Source: Paracoccaceae bacterium (GTDB lineage: Bacteria > Pseudomonadota > Alphaproteobacteria > Rhodobacterales > Rhodobacteraceae). From it: DNA of 5,267 bases. Below the pieces are notes generated by a model. The model made no database searches and was not told the origin of the DNA. It was given only the letters and a program-made list of their open reading frames with translations. A program made the position numbers and the translations under genes. The DNA lies in assembly GCA_026982515.1 (NCBI GenBank), contig JALSGY010000073.1, forward strand, positions 1 to 5,267. The letters are read 5' to 3'. This document shows, piece by piece, positions 1-5,058 of the stretch (its first letter is position 1; the number at the start of each line of letters is the position of its first letter).

Positions 1-581
1 ATCACCCCGCCCACCTCGGTGGCGGCGGCGAACAGGGCCGCCGTCTTGCCGCGCACCACCTTGAGATAGGTTGCTTCCGTAGTGGTGACGTCCTGGGCGG
101 CGGTCAGCTGCAGCACCTCGCCCTCGGCGATGGTGGCCGAGGCGTTGGCGAGGATGTCGAGCACCCGCAGGCTGCCGGTTTCCACCATCAGCTGGAAGGA
201 GCGCGAGAACAGGTAATCGCCCACCAGCACCGAAGACTTGTTGTCCCACAGCAGGTTGGCGGTGGGTCGGCCGCGGCGCTGGTGGCTTTCGTCAACCACG
301 TCGTCATGCAGCAGGGTGGCGGTGTGGATGAACTCCACCGTTGCCGCGAGATGGATGTGATAGGGGCCATCATAGCCGCACAGCCGTGCGGTGGCGAGCG
401 TCAGCATGGGCCGCAGCCGCTTGCCACCGGCCTCCACCAGATGTGCCGTCACTTCGGGGATGCGCGGGGCGTTTTCCGATGCCATGCGGCTGCGGATCAG
501 GCGGTTGACGGCGGCCATCTCGGCCTCGAGATATGCGGCCAGACGTTCGTGTGGCCTAACGGAAGGGCTGTCCAATCCCAT
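1..581 (-). CDS. ispB: Long-chain polyprenyl diphosphate synthase, IspB type (N-terminal 193 residues; 3' end beyond window)
   Basis: Trans-isoprenyl diphosphate synthase that extends an allylic diphosphate with isopentenyl diphosphate to make the ubiquinone side chain, probably deca- or octaprenyl; expected to be cytosolic. Seen: GGKRLRP at residues 52-58 (substrate diphosphate binding) and the first aspartate-rich motif HDDVVD at 92-97 within HTATLLHDDVVDES. The residue five before the first Asp is Ala88, a small residue that in this family fits a long product. RRGRPT follows at 102-107 and GDYLFSR further on. The second DDxxD lies beyond the window; about 193 of roughly 330 residues are visible. 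Start: GTG (584-582) and ATG (581-579) are adjacent and in frame. AGGTGA at 592-597 sits 7 nt from the GTG and 10 nt from the ATG, so either could be used. An in-frame TAA lies 36 nt upstream of the GTG, so no longer start exists. The gene is divergent from the DUF2007 gene. Exact chain length cannot be read from sequence. Confidence 0.93.
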   Translation of the reverse strand, partial: MGLDSPSVRPHERLAAYLEAEMAAVNRLIRSRMASENAPRIPEVTAHLVEAGGKRLRPMLTLATARLCGYDGPYHIHLAATVEFIHTATLLHDDVVDESHQRRGRPTANLLWDNKSSVLVGDYLFSRSFQLMVETGSLRVLDILANASATIAEGEVLQLTAAQDVTTTEATYLKVVRGKTAALFAAATEVGGV

Positions 582-600
582 CACGGTCTCGTCACCTGTC

Positions 601-629
601 TCGACAAACGCGGAGGTCTGCCCTTAAGT
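601..629 (+). promoter_or_regulatory. Candidate sigma70 promoter for the DUF2007-methyltransferase unit
   Basis: TCGACA (601-606, 5 of 6 to TTGACA), a 17-nt spacer, then TTAAGT (624-629, only 3 of 6 to TATAAT). A start site about 7 nt after the -10 would fall at 636-638, on or next to the ATG at 638, so the transcript would be nearly leaderless. In agreement, no Shine-Dalgarno lies at normal spacing; the GGAGG at 612-616 is 21 nt away. The -10 is weak, so this is tentative. Confidence 0.35.
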
Positions 630-637
630 CTCGGAAC

Positions 638-853
638 ATGAAGGAGCTTCTTCGCACGACAGACCCGACGGTGATCGCCTATGCCTCGGCCCTTCTCAAG
701 GGCGAGGGTATAGACTGCTTTCCCGTCGACGTCCACATGAGCGTGCTCGAGGGCAGCATTGGCATATTGCCGCGCCGGCTGATGGTTCGCGAAGAGGATC
801 ACGCGCGCGCCGAGAGGGTGATGCGCGACAATGAAATCGACTTCGGGCGCTGA
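638..853 (+). CDS. DUF2007 domain protein (putative signal-transducing protein family), 71 aa
   Basis: Small soluble protein covering a single DUF2007 domain. Family traits seen: an N-terminal strand with MKELLRTTDPTVIAYA, a helix ending ALLKGEGIDCFPVD, a central loop, then RRLMVREEDHARAERVM, the usual strand plus 'ED...A...V' helix near the C-terminus. No signal peptide or membrane segment. The molecular role of the family is unknown; the 'signal transducing' label rests on fold resemblance only. The ATG at 638 is the only sensible start: the codons between it and the divergent ispB start offer no better start, although a conventional Shine-Dalgarno is missing. Its TGA is followed by GCG and then the GTG of the methyltransferase gene in the same frame, so the two genes are very likely co-transcribed and translationally linked. 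The pairing with a polyprenyl synthase and a TrmN6-like enzyme is, from memory, common in alphaproteobacteria. Confidence 0.85.
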   Translation: MKELLRTTDPTVIAYASALLKGEGIDCFPVDVHMSVLEGSIGILPRRLMVREEDHARAERVMRDNEIDFGR

Positions 854-856
854 GCG

Positions 857-1618
857 GTGGCCTTTCCGGAGGAAGAACTGAGCCGTGACAGTTTCCTTGG
901 GGGGCGGCTGAGCCTGTACCAGCCACGCCGGGGCTACCGGGCCGGGGCGGATCCGGTGCTGCTTGCCGCGGCGGTGCCCGCGCGCCCCGGCCAGGCGGTG
1001 CTGGAGCTGGGCTGCGGCGCGGGGGTGGCCCTGATGTGCCTGGGCGCACGCGTGCCGGGGCTGGCGCTGCACGGGGTGGAACTGCAGGAAGATTACGCCG
1101 CCCTGGCCCGGCGCAGCGCCGGCGAAAACGGGCTGGATCTGGCCGTGTTCACCGCCGATCTGGGCGCGCTGCCGCCCCAGTTGCGTGCCCGCGACTTCGA
1201 CCATGTCCTTGCCAACCCGCCCTATTTCCAGCCGGCCCGCGGCACCCCGGCGGCCGATGCCGGCCGCGCCACCGGGCGGGCGGGAGAGACGCCTCTTTCC
1301 GGCTGGGTCGATGCCGCCACCCGCCGCCTGCGTCCCGGCGGATATCTGACGCTGATCCAGCGCGCCGCGCGCCTGCCTGATCTTCTGTCGGCGATGGATG
1401 GGCGGCTGGGTTCGGTGGCTGTCAAACCACTGGCCCCGCGCACCGGCCGCGCGGCAGAACTGGTCATCGTGCAGGCGCGCAAGGGTGGGCGGGCCGCCTT
1501 CCGCCTGCTGGCGCCGCTGGTCCTGCATGAAGGGGTCCGCCACGAGCGGGACGAAGACAGCTACACCCGGGAAGTGCAGGCAATTCTTCGTGAAGCGGCG
1601 CCTCTTGAAATCGTCTGA
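857..1618 (+). CDS. Class I SAM-dependent methyltransferase, TrmN6/YfiC-like (probable tRNA adenine-N6 methyltransferase), 253 aa
   Basis: Rossmann-fold methyltransferase. Seen: a YRAGADPVLLAA segment at residues 27-38, matching the 'D.LLL' stretch ahead of motif I in the TrmN6 family; motif I VLELGCGAG at 48-56 (SAM binding); the acidic residue ending strand 2 in GVEL (Glu75); and motif IV NPPY at 120-123, typical of enzymes that methylate an exocyclic amino nitrogen of adenine, cytosine or glutamine. By family, the likely reaction is N6-methylation of A37 in tRNA(Val); the exact substrate is inference. Length matches the family at about 250 residues. The GTG start at 857 is forced upstream, because the TGA of the preceding gene is in the same frame two codons earlier; no strong Shine-Dalgarno is visible, so termination-reinitiation is likely. 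It could instead methylate another RNA or a protein, since NPPY is shared with RsmC- and PrmC-type enzymes. Confidence 0.85.
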   Translation: MAFPEEELSRDSFLGGRLSLYQPRRGYRAGADPVLLAAAVPARPGQAVLELGCGAGVALMCLGARVPGLALHGVELQEDYAALARRSAGENGLDLAVFTADLGALPPQLRARDFDHVLANPPYFQPARGTPAADAGRATGRAGETPLSGWVDAATRRLRPGGYLTLIQRAARLPDLLSAMDGRLGSVAVKPLAPRTGRAAELVIVQARKGGRAAFRLLAPLVLHEGVRHERDEDSYTREVQAILREAAPLEIV

Positions 1619-1641
1619 TTAAGGCTTTCGTAAAACAATGA

Positions 1642-1659
1642 GGCCAGTCTTTTCTGGCC
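1642..1659. terminator. Small perfect hairpin after the methyltransferase gene (weak terminator candidate)
   Basis: GGCCAG (1642-1647), loop TCTTTT, CTGGCC (1654-1659): a 6-bp perfect stem starting 24 nt after the stop codon. No T-run follows on the plus strand, so it is not a textbook rho-independent terminator; it could be a 3'-end-stabilising hairpin or a rho-assisted stop. Confidence 0.3.
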
Positions 1660-1687
1660 CGCCCGATGCGACGCGCAAGACGCAAAC

Positions 1688-1716
1688 GTGACAATAAGGG
1701 TTTTCTGTGCTGCAAT
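1688..1716 (+). promoter_or_regulatory. Candidate sigma70 promoter for the DUF465 gene
   Basis: GTGACA (1688-1693, 5 of 6 to TTGACA), exactly 17 nt, then TGCAAT (1711-1716, 4 of 6 to TATAAT). The predicted start near 1723 gives a short leader of about 30 nt that includes the Shine-Dalgarno at 1738-1744. This is one of the better promoter-like pairs in the window, but it is unproven. Confidence 0.45.
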
Positions 1717-1737
1717 CGGGATACAGGAACCATATCG

Positions 1738-1744
1738 AGAGGAG
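1738..1744 (+). promoter_or_regulatory. Ribosome binding site that fixes the DUF465 start
   Basis: AGAGGAG lies 7 nt before the ATG at 1752. This decides for that start over longer in-frame starts near 1707, whose extra residues do not resemble the family. Confidence 0.8.
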
Positions 1745-1751
1745 CACGCTC

Positions 1752-1919
1752 ATGAGCCTGAGTTCGCATCTGCAGGAACTCCGCAGGAAACATCAGATAC
1801 TCTCGGAAGAAGTCGAGGCCGCCCAAAGAAGCCCATCAATCGACGATCTCCAGATCAGGCAACTCAAGAAAGAAAAACTCCGGCTCAAGGAAGAGATAGA
1901 AAGGCTGGCTCACGCCTGA
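1752..1919 (+). CDS. YdcH family protein (DUF465), 55 aa
   Basis: Very small, highly charged and almost entirely helical protein. It opens MSLSSHLQELRRKH, carries a central SPSIDD turn at about 28-32, then a second Lys/Glu-rich helix (QIRQLKKEKLRLKEEIERL, about 35-52). This is the two-helix antiparallel hairpin layout of the YdcH/DUF465 family, with heptad-like leucines suggesting a coiled coil. Family members are usually 50-80 residues and their function is unknown; no catalytic residue is expected. Expected cytosolic; no membrane segment. It is monocistronic, with its own promoter-like pair and a strong Shine-Dalgarno. Its base composition is visibly more A-rich than its neighbours, which fits Lys/Glu codons and need not mean transfer. 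Its last 10 bp overlap, tail-to-tail, the end of the transporter gene on the other strand. Confidence 0.88.
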   Translation: MSLSSHLQELRRKHQILSEEVEAAQRSPSIDDLQIRQLKKEKLRLKEEIERLAHA

Positions 1920-2788
1920 TCACCGCCTCCGGCGCCGCTGGCCCGTGCGGCCAGCAGGGCGCCGCCGGCGATCAGCAGGGCTGCCAGAAACAGTGACCAG
2001 CTTGGCGGGGTGATGCCCGCCAGGACGAGGGTAAGCGTTGACAGAACGGGTGCCGCGTATGAAGCGACACCCAGAAGCTGGATGTTTCCGCGCTTTACGC
2101 CCACGTCCCACAGGTAGAAGGCCAGGCCCACCGGCCCGAGCCCCAGTGCTGCGATCGCCCCCCAGCCAGCTGCATCCTGTGGCCAGGCGGTTTCCTCCAG
2201 CGCCAGATGGGTCGCCAGAGACAGAGCTGCGGTGGCCAGGCAGAAGACCGTCACGCTTTCCGTGGGCACGTGGCCCAGCCGGCGCGAGCCTACCGAATAT
2301 GTTGCCCAGGTCAGGGCGGCCGCTCCGGCAAAGGCAAATCCGGGCAGGTTTTCCGCCTGAAAGCCCGAGATACCACCCGAAAACAGCATGGCCGCCCCGG
2401 CCAGCGCAATGAACGCTCCGGCCACGTGGCCCGTGCGCAGACGCTCGCCCGGCAGCATGCCGGAAAACAGGACGATCAGCAGTGGCCACAGGTAGGCGAT
2501 CAGCCCCGCCTCGGCCGGGGGCGCGCTCCGCAGGGCCGAAAAATAGAGGAAGTGATAGCCGAACAACCCGGCCGTTCCAAAGGCATGGACGGGCCATTTT
2601 ACCTGTACCAGAACATGGAACCTGCGGTTGCGCAGCGTCCAGACTAGCCCGACCAGCCCGCCCAGCCCGAAGGCCATGGCATTGAGTTGCAGAGGCGGAA
2701 CCGGCGCGCTGCCTACCGTCAGCAGCGCCAGCAGTGCCCACAAGAGTACGGCAGAAAATCCGATGGCGGTGGCCTTGGTGCGGGTCAT
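1910..2788 (-). CDS. yddG: DMT superfamily transporter (EamA), YddG-like aromatic amino acid exporter, 292 aa
   Basis: Inner-membrane exporter of the drug/metabolite transporter superfamily, with two EamA repeats of five helices each. Hydrophobic segments lie roughly at residues 8-26, 34-52, 68-85, 92-110, 120-137, 148-166, 176-196, 208-226, 236-258 and 264-282, the expected ten. From memory it matches E. coli YddG in several blocks: the start MTRTKATAIG (YddG has MTRQKATLIG), YLWP at 99-102 at the end of TM4, and WDVGVKRGN at 227-235 followed by SYAAPVLS (YddG: WNVGILHGN, then SYFTPVLS). YddG exports aromatic and some other amino acids; substrate identity here is inference and other metabolites are possible. 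Start is the ATG at 2788. No good Shine-Dalgarno is near (AGG is about 14 nt away), so it may be leaderless. It reads into the convergent DUF465 gene with no visible terminator between them. Confidence 0.87.
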   Translation of the reverse strand: MTRTKATAIGFSAVLLWALLALLTVGSAPVPPLQLNAMAFGLGGLVGLVWTLRNRRFHVLVQVKWPVHAFGTAGLFGYHFLYFSALRSAPPAEAGLIAYLWPLLIVLFSGMLPGERLRTGHVAGAFIALAGAAMLFSGGISGFQAENLPGFAFAGAAALTWATYSVGSRRLGHVPTESVTVFCLATAALSLATHLALEETAWPQDAAGWGAIAALGLGPVGLAFYLWDVGVKRGNIQLLGVASYAAPVLSTLTLVLAGITPPSWSLFLAALLIAGGALLAARASGAGGGDQA

Positions 2789-2795
2789 TTCAGGG

Positions 2796-2823
2796 TTTTT
2801 ACCTGTCCGGCGCCAGGCATCAA
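2796..2823 (-). promoter_or_regulatory. Weak candidate promoter for the YddG-like transporter
   Basis: On the minus strand TTGATG (2823-2818, 4 of 6), a 16-nt spacer, TAAAAA (2801-2796, 4 of 6). It lies just beyond the terminator of the upstream operon. The start site would fall at about 2789, adjacent to the ATG, giving a nearly leaderless message. Tentative. Confidence 0.3.
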
Positions 2824-2825
2824 TG

Positions 2826-2853
2826 AAAAACCGGCCCGGAACATCCGGGCCGG
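2826..2853 (-). terminator. Rho-independent terminator of the phaA-phaB operon
   Basis: Read on the minus strand: CCGGCCCGG (2853-2845), a 5-nt loop, CCGGGCCGG (2839-2831), then TTTTT (2830-2826). This is a 9-bp all-GC perfect stem followed directly by the U-tract, starting 22 nt after the phaB stop codon. On the plus strand no T-run follows, so it acts leftward. It insulates the transporter gene from the PHB operon. Confidence 0.93.
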
Positions 2854-2875
2854 CGACAGAGGCGATGGCCGGGCT

Positions 2876-3601
2876 TCAGACGAAGTATTGCCCGCCGTTG
2901 GCCGAAATCGTGGAGCCGGTAATGAACCCCGCGTCGTCTGCGGCCAGAAACACCACGCAGCGGGCGATTTCATCGGGTTCGCCCAGCCGTCCCACCGGGA
3001 TCTGCGGCAGGATGCGCTCTTTCAGGACCTTCTCGTCAATCGCCCGCACCATCTCGGTGCCGATATAGCCGGGGCAGATCGCGTTCACCGTGATGCCCAC
3101 GCGCGCCCCCTCCTGTGCCAGCGCCTTGGTGAAGCCCAGATCGCCCGCCTTGGAGGACGAATAGTTCACCTGCCCCGCCTGCCCCTTCTGGCCGTTGATC
3201 GAGCTGATGTTGATGATCCGGCCGAAGCGGCGCTCGCGCATGCCCGGCCAGATCGGATGTGTCATGTTGAACAGGCCGGTCAGGTTGGTGTCGATCACCT
3301 CTTTCCACTGTTGCGGGGTCATCTTGTGGAACATGGCGTCGCGTGTGATGCCGGCGTTGTTGACCAGCACGTCGATGGGGCCCAGATCGGCCTCGACCCT
3401 GGCAATCCCCTCGACGCAGGCGTCATACTCGGCCACCGACCACTTATAGGCGGGGATGCCGGTGTTTTCGGTGAATTTCGCCGCCGCCTCGTCATTGCCG
3501 GCATAGTTGGCGGCGACGGTATAGCCGGCGTCTTTCAGGGCGGTGCTGATGGCGGCACCGATGCCGCGGGTTCCGCCGGTGACAAGTGCGATTCGGGGCA
3601 T
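2876..3601 (-). CDS. phaB: Acetoacetyl-CoA reductase (NADPH), 241 aa
   Basis: Second step of PHB monomer synthesis: reduces acetoacetyl-CoA to (R)-3-hydroxybutyryl-CoA with NADPH in the cytosol. Classical short-chain dehydrogenase/reductase, full length. Seen: cofactor motif TGGTRGIG at residues 8-15, NNAG at 81-84, Asn106 in DTNLTGLFN, Ser134, and the YxxxK pair Tyr147 and Lys151 in NYSSSK. NGQKGQ at 136-141 and GYIGTEMV at 178-185 are characteristic of PhaB rather than FabG. The C-terminus GGQYFV lacks the usual 'YM' seen in many homologues, a minor variation. Start: ATG at 3601, with GGAG (3608-3611) 6 nt upstream. It lies 92 bp downstream of phaA on the same strand, the gap containing a perfect dyad, and ends before a strong terminator, so it closes the operon. 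FabG is the main alternative but is much less likely given the thiolase partner. Confidence 0.96.
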   Translation of the reverse strand: MPRIALVTGGTRGIGAAISTALKDAGYTVAANYAGNDEAAAKFTENTGIPAYKWSVAEYDACVEGIARVEADLGPIDVLVNNAGITRDAMFHKMTPQQWKEVIDTNLTGLFNMTHPIWPGMRERRFGRIINISSINGQKGQAGQVNYSSSKAGDLGFTKALAQEGARVGITVNAICPGYIGTEMVRAIDEKVLKERILPQIPVGRLGEPDEIARCVVFLAADDAGFITGSTISANGGQYFV

Positions 3602-3646
3602 TTCAAACTCCGTTCTGGCAGGAAATTTTTATTCGAAATCAAGGTA

Positions 3647-3673
3647 GCATTGCGCAATAAAGTTGCGCAATGC
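3647..3673. promoter_or_regulatory. Perfect 11+5+11 inverted repeat between phaA and phaB
   Basis: GCATTGCGCAA (3647-3657), loop TAAAG, TTGCGCAATGC (3663-3673); all 11 pairs match. Each arm also contains the self-complementary octamer TTGCGCAA, with centres 13 bp apart. As RNA on the phaA-phaB transcript it is a stable stem-loop starting 21 nt after the phaA stop codon. There is no run of five or more Ts after it, so full termination is unlikely; partial attenuation, RNA processing or 3' protection of phaA would fit. As DNA, the nested palindromes and TGC/GCA content could instead be an operator. Function is inferred. Confidence 0.7.
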
Positions 3674-3693
3674 CAAAGTTCGCGGAAGGGGCG

Positions 3694-4869
3694 TCAGGGG
3701 CGTTCCACACACATGGCCACCCCCATGCCGCCGCCGATGCACAGCGTGGCAAGGCCCTTCTTCGCATCGCGGCGCTTCATCTCGAACAGCAGCGTGTTGA
3801 GAATGCGCGCGCCCGAGGCGCCGATCGGATGGCCGATGGCGATGGCGCCGCCGTTGACGTTCACGATTTCCGGATCCCAGCCCATGTCCTTGTTGACGGC
3901 GCAGGCCTGGGCGGCGAAGGCCTCGTTGGCTTCCACCAGGTCAAGGTCTTCGACCTTCCAGCCGGCCTTTTTCAGGGCCTTGCGGCTGGCCCCCACCGGC
4001 CCAACGCCCATGATTGCCGGGTCGAGCCCGACGGTGGCATAGGAAGCGATGCGCGCGAGCGGTTCGATCCCGCGCCGTTCGGCCTCTTCGGCGCTCATCA
4101 GCAGCACGCCGGCGGCGCCGTCATTGATGCCCGAGGCGTTGGCCGCGGTCACGGTGCCGTCCTTGACGAAGGCCGGGCGCAACTTCTGGATGCTCTCCAG
4201 CGTGGCGCCGTGGCGGATATATTCATCCTTGTCGACGACGATGTCCCCCTTGCGGGTCTTCACGGTGACGGGGGTGATCTCTTCGTCGAACTTGCCGGCC
4301 TTCTGTGCGGCTTCGGCCTTGTTCTGGCTGGCGAGGGCGAATTCGTCCTGCATCTCGCGGCTGATCTGCCATTTCTCGGCCACGTTCTCGGCGGTCTGGC
4401 CCATGTGGTAGCCGTTGAAGGCATCCCACAGCCCGTCACGGATCATCGAATCGATGAATTTCATATCGCCCATCTTGTGACCGGCGCGCAGATGCGCCAC
4501 GTGGGGGCTGAGGCTCATGTTTTCCTGCCCGCCGGCGGCGACGATGGCGGCATCGCCCAGCTGGATGTGCTGGGCCCCCAGCGCCACCGCGCGCAGGCCC
4601 GAGCCGCAAACCTGGTTGATGCCCCAGGCGGCACTTTCGATCGGCAGGCCGGCCTTGACATGCGCCTGGCGGGCCGGGTTCTGGCCCTCGCCTGCGGCAA
4701 GCACCTGGCCGAGAATGGTTTCGGAGACTTCGGACTTCTCGATCCCGGCGCGCTCCACCAGCGCCTCGAGCACGGCGGCGCCCAGCTCATGCGCGGGCGT
4801 GGTGGCGAAGGATCCATTGAAGCTGCCCACGGGGGTGCGTGCGGCAGATACGATGACGACGTTGGTCAT
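3694..4869 (-). CDS. phaA: Acetyl-CoA C-acetyltransferase (biosynthetic thiolase), 391 aa
   Basis: First step of PHB synthesis: condenses two acetyl-CoA to acetoacetyl-CoA. A full-length type II thiolase of the usual 390-395 residues. Seen: nucleophile Cys88 in NQVCGSGLRA; GGQENMS at 113-119; NEAFAAQ from Asn315; His347 in GGAIAIGHPIGASGARI; and Cys377 in TLCIGGGMG. These correspond to Cys89, Asn316, His348 and Cys378 of Zoogloea thiolase, one residue earlier. The covering loop (residues about 120-250) includes HMGQTAENVAEKW. No signal peptide; cytosolic. Start: ATG at 4869, with GGAGAG (4876-4881) 6 nt upstream. First gene of the leftward phaA-phaB operon. The upstream region holds a PhaR-operator-like element and a possible leader ORF. 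Because acetoacetyl-CoA also feeds the ethylmalonyl-CoA pathway in this group, its role may extend beyond storage; phaC is not in the window. Confidence 0.97.
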   Translation of the reverse strand: MTNVVIVSAARTPVGSFNGSFATTPAHELGAAVLEALVERAGIEKSEVSETILGQVLAAGEGQNPARQAHVKAGLPIESAAWGINQVCGSGLRAVALGAQHIQLGDAAIVAAGGQENMSLSPHVAHLRAGHKMGDMKFIDSMIRDGLWDAFNGYHMGQTAENVAEKWQISREMQDEFALASQNKAEAAQKAGKFDEEITPVTVKTRKGDIVVDKDEYIRHGATLESIQKLRPAFVKDGTVTAANASGINDGAAGVLLMSAEEAERRGIEPLARIASYATVGLDPAIMGVGPVGASRKALKKAGWKVEDLDLVEANEAFAAQACAVNKDMGWDPEIVNVNGGAIAIGHPIGASGARILNTLLFEMKRRDAKKGLATLCIGGGMGVAMCVERP

Positions 4870-4937
4870 GGCGGCTCTCTCCAGAATGATGCGGCGGAAA
4901 GCCGGTGCTGAGAAACTTCAGCAGTCCAAGGCCCCAC
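4866..4937 (-). CDS. Possible 23-codon leader ORF overlapping the phaA start
   Basis: A GTG at 4937 is preceded by a perfect AGGAGG (4948-4953) at 10-nt spacing. It opens 23 codons that end in a TGA sharing bases with the phaA start (ATGA). The peptide begins VGPWTAEVSQ and ends FWREPP; I recognise no family and see no codon run typical of an attenuation leader. If translated, it could couple ribosome flow to phaA. Reasons for doubt: phaA has its own good Shine-Dalgarno, spacing to the GTG is on the long side, and so short an ORF arises easily by chance. It requires transcription to start upstream of 4953. Confidence 0.2.
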   Translation of the reverse strand: MGPWTAEVSQHRLSAASFWREPP

Positions 4938-4948
4938 CCGGTGAAATC

Positions 4949-4977
4949 CTCCTATGCTGCAGGCGCAGAAAAATCAA
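4949..4977 (-). promoter_or_regulatory. Weak candidate promoter of phaA-phaB
   Basis: Minus strand TTGATT (4977-4972, 4 of 6 to TTGACA), a 17-nt spacer, TAGGAG (4954-4949, 3 of 6). The -10 overlaps the AGGAGG of the possible leader ORF, so the two readings exclude each other. Another -10-like sequence, TATACA, lies at 4999-4994 but I find no -35 match at proper spacing. Confidence 0.25.
4957..4968. promoter_or_regulatory. CTGC-N4-GCAG element upstream of phaA, possible PhaR operator
   Basis: CTGC (4957-4960), AGGC, GCAG (4965-4968): a 4+4 inverted repeat with a 4-bp spacer. From memory, PhaR of Rhodobacter sphaeroides, the repressor that senses PHB, binds sites of the CTGC-N3/4-GCAG kind, and TGC-rich sites are known for Paracoccus PhaR. 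The element lies inside the spacer of the candidate phaA promoter, where a repressor would block RNA polymerase. A match this short can occur by chance. Confidence 0.4.
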
Positions 4978-5023
4978 CCGTGCGGTGTTCCGGTGTATAC
5001 AATTCGGCTTGAGTGATGGATGT

Positions 5024-5052
5024 CCGCCGCCCTGAACGTACCGGCGCGGCGG
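5024..5052. terminator. GC-rich hairpin just after the EAL gene, weak terminator candidate
   Basis: CCGCCGC (5024-5030) pairs with GCGGCGG (5046-5052) across a 15-nt loop, starting 6 nt after the EAL stop codon on the minus strand. No T-run follows, so intrinsic termination is doubtful and some EAL-gene transcription may read through into phaA. Confidence 0.25.
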
Positions 5053-5058
5053 TCTCCG

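Noticed and set aside
581..1543. Long minus-strand open frame of 320 codons opposite the DUF2007 and methyltransferase genes
   Set aside because: Its translation is rich in Arg, Gln, His and Gly with no recognisable domain, as expected for the antisense of GC-rich coding DNA; the plus strand has clear family motifs.
1707..1751. Longer N-terminus for the DUF465 protein
   Set aside because: The extra residues do not fit the family, and the strong AGAGGAG at 7 nt supports the ATG at 1752; the longer start would also overlap the candidate -10 region.
2687..4042. Plus-strand open frame of 451 codons spanning the transporter start, terminator, phaB and the end of phaA
   Set aside because: It crosses gene boundaries, a strong terminator and an intergenic dyad, and its product has no coherent domain: an antisense artefact.
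3670..4911. Plus-strand open frame of 413 codons opposite phaA
   Set aside because: Low-complexity Gly/Ala/His-rich product with no family signature, while the minus strand encodes a complete thiolase with all catalytic residues.
4906..4923. Hairpin TGCTGA / TCAGCA in the phaA leader as a riboswitch or terminator
   Set aside because: Only 6 bp with a 6-nt loop, no T-run and no surrounding structure of any known riboswitch; chance is sufficient.
4994..5001. TGTATACA palindrome as a promoter -10 or operator
   Set aside because: No -35 match at 16-18 nt on the minus strand and no plus-strand gene to serve; an 8-bp palindrome alone is weak evidence.
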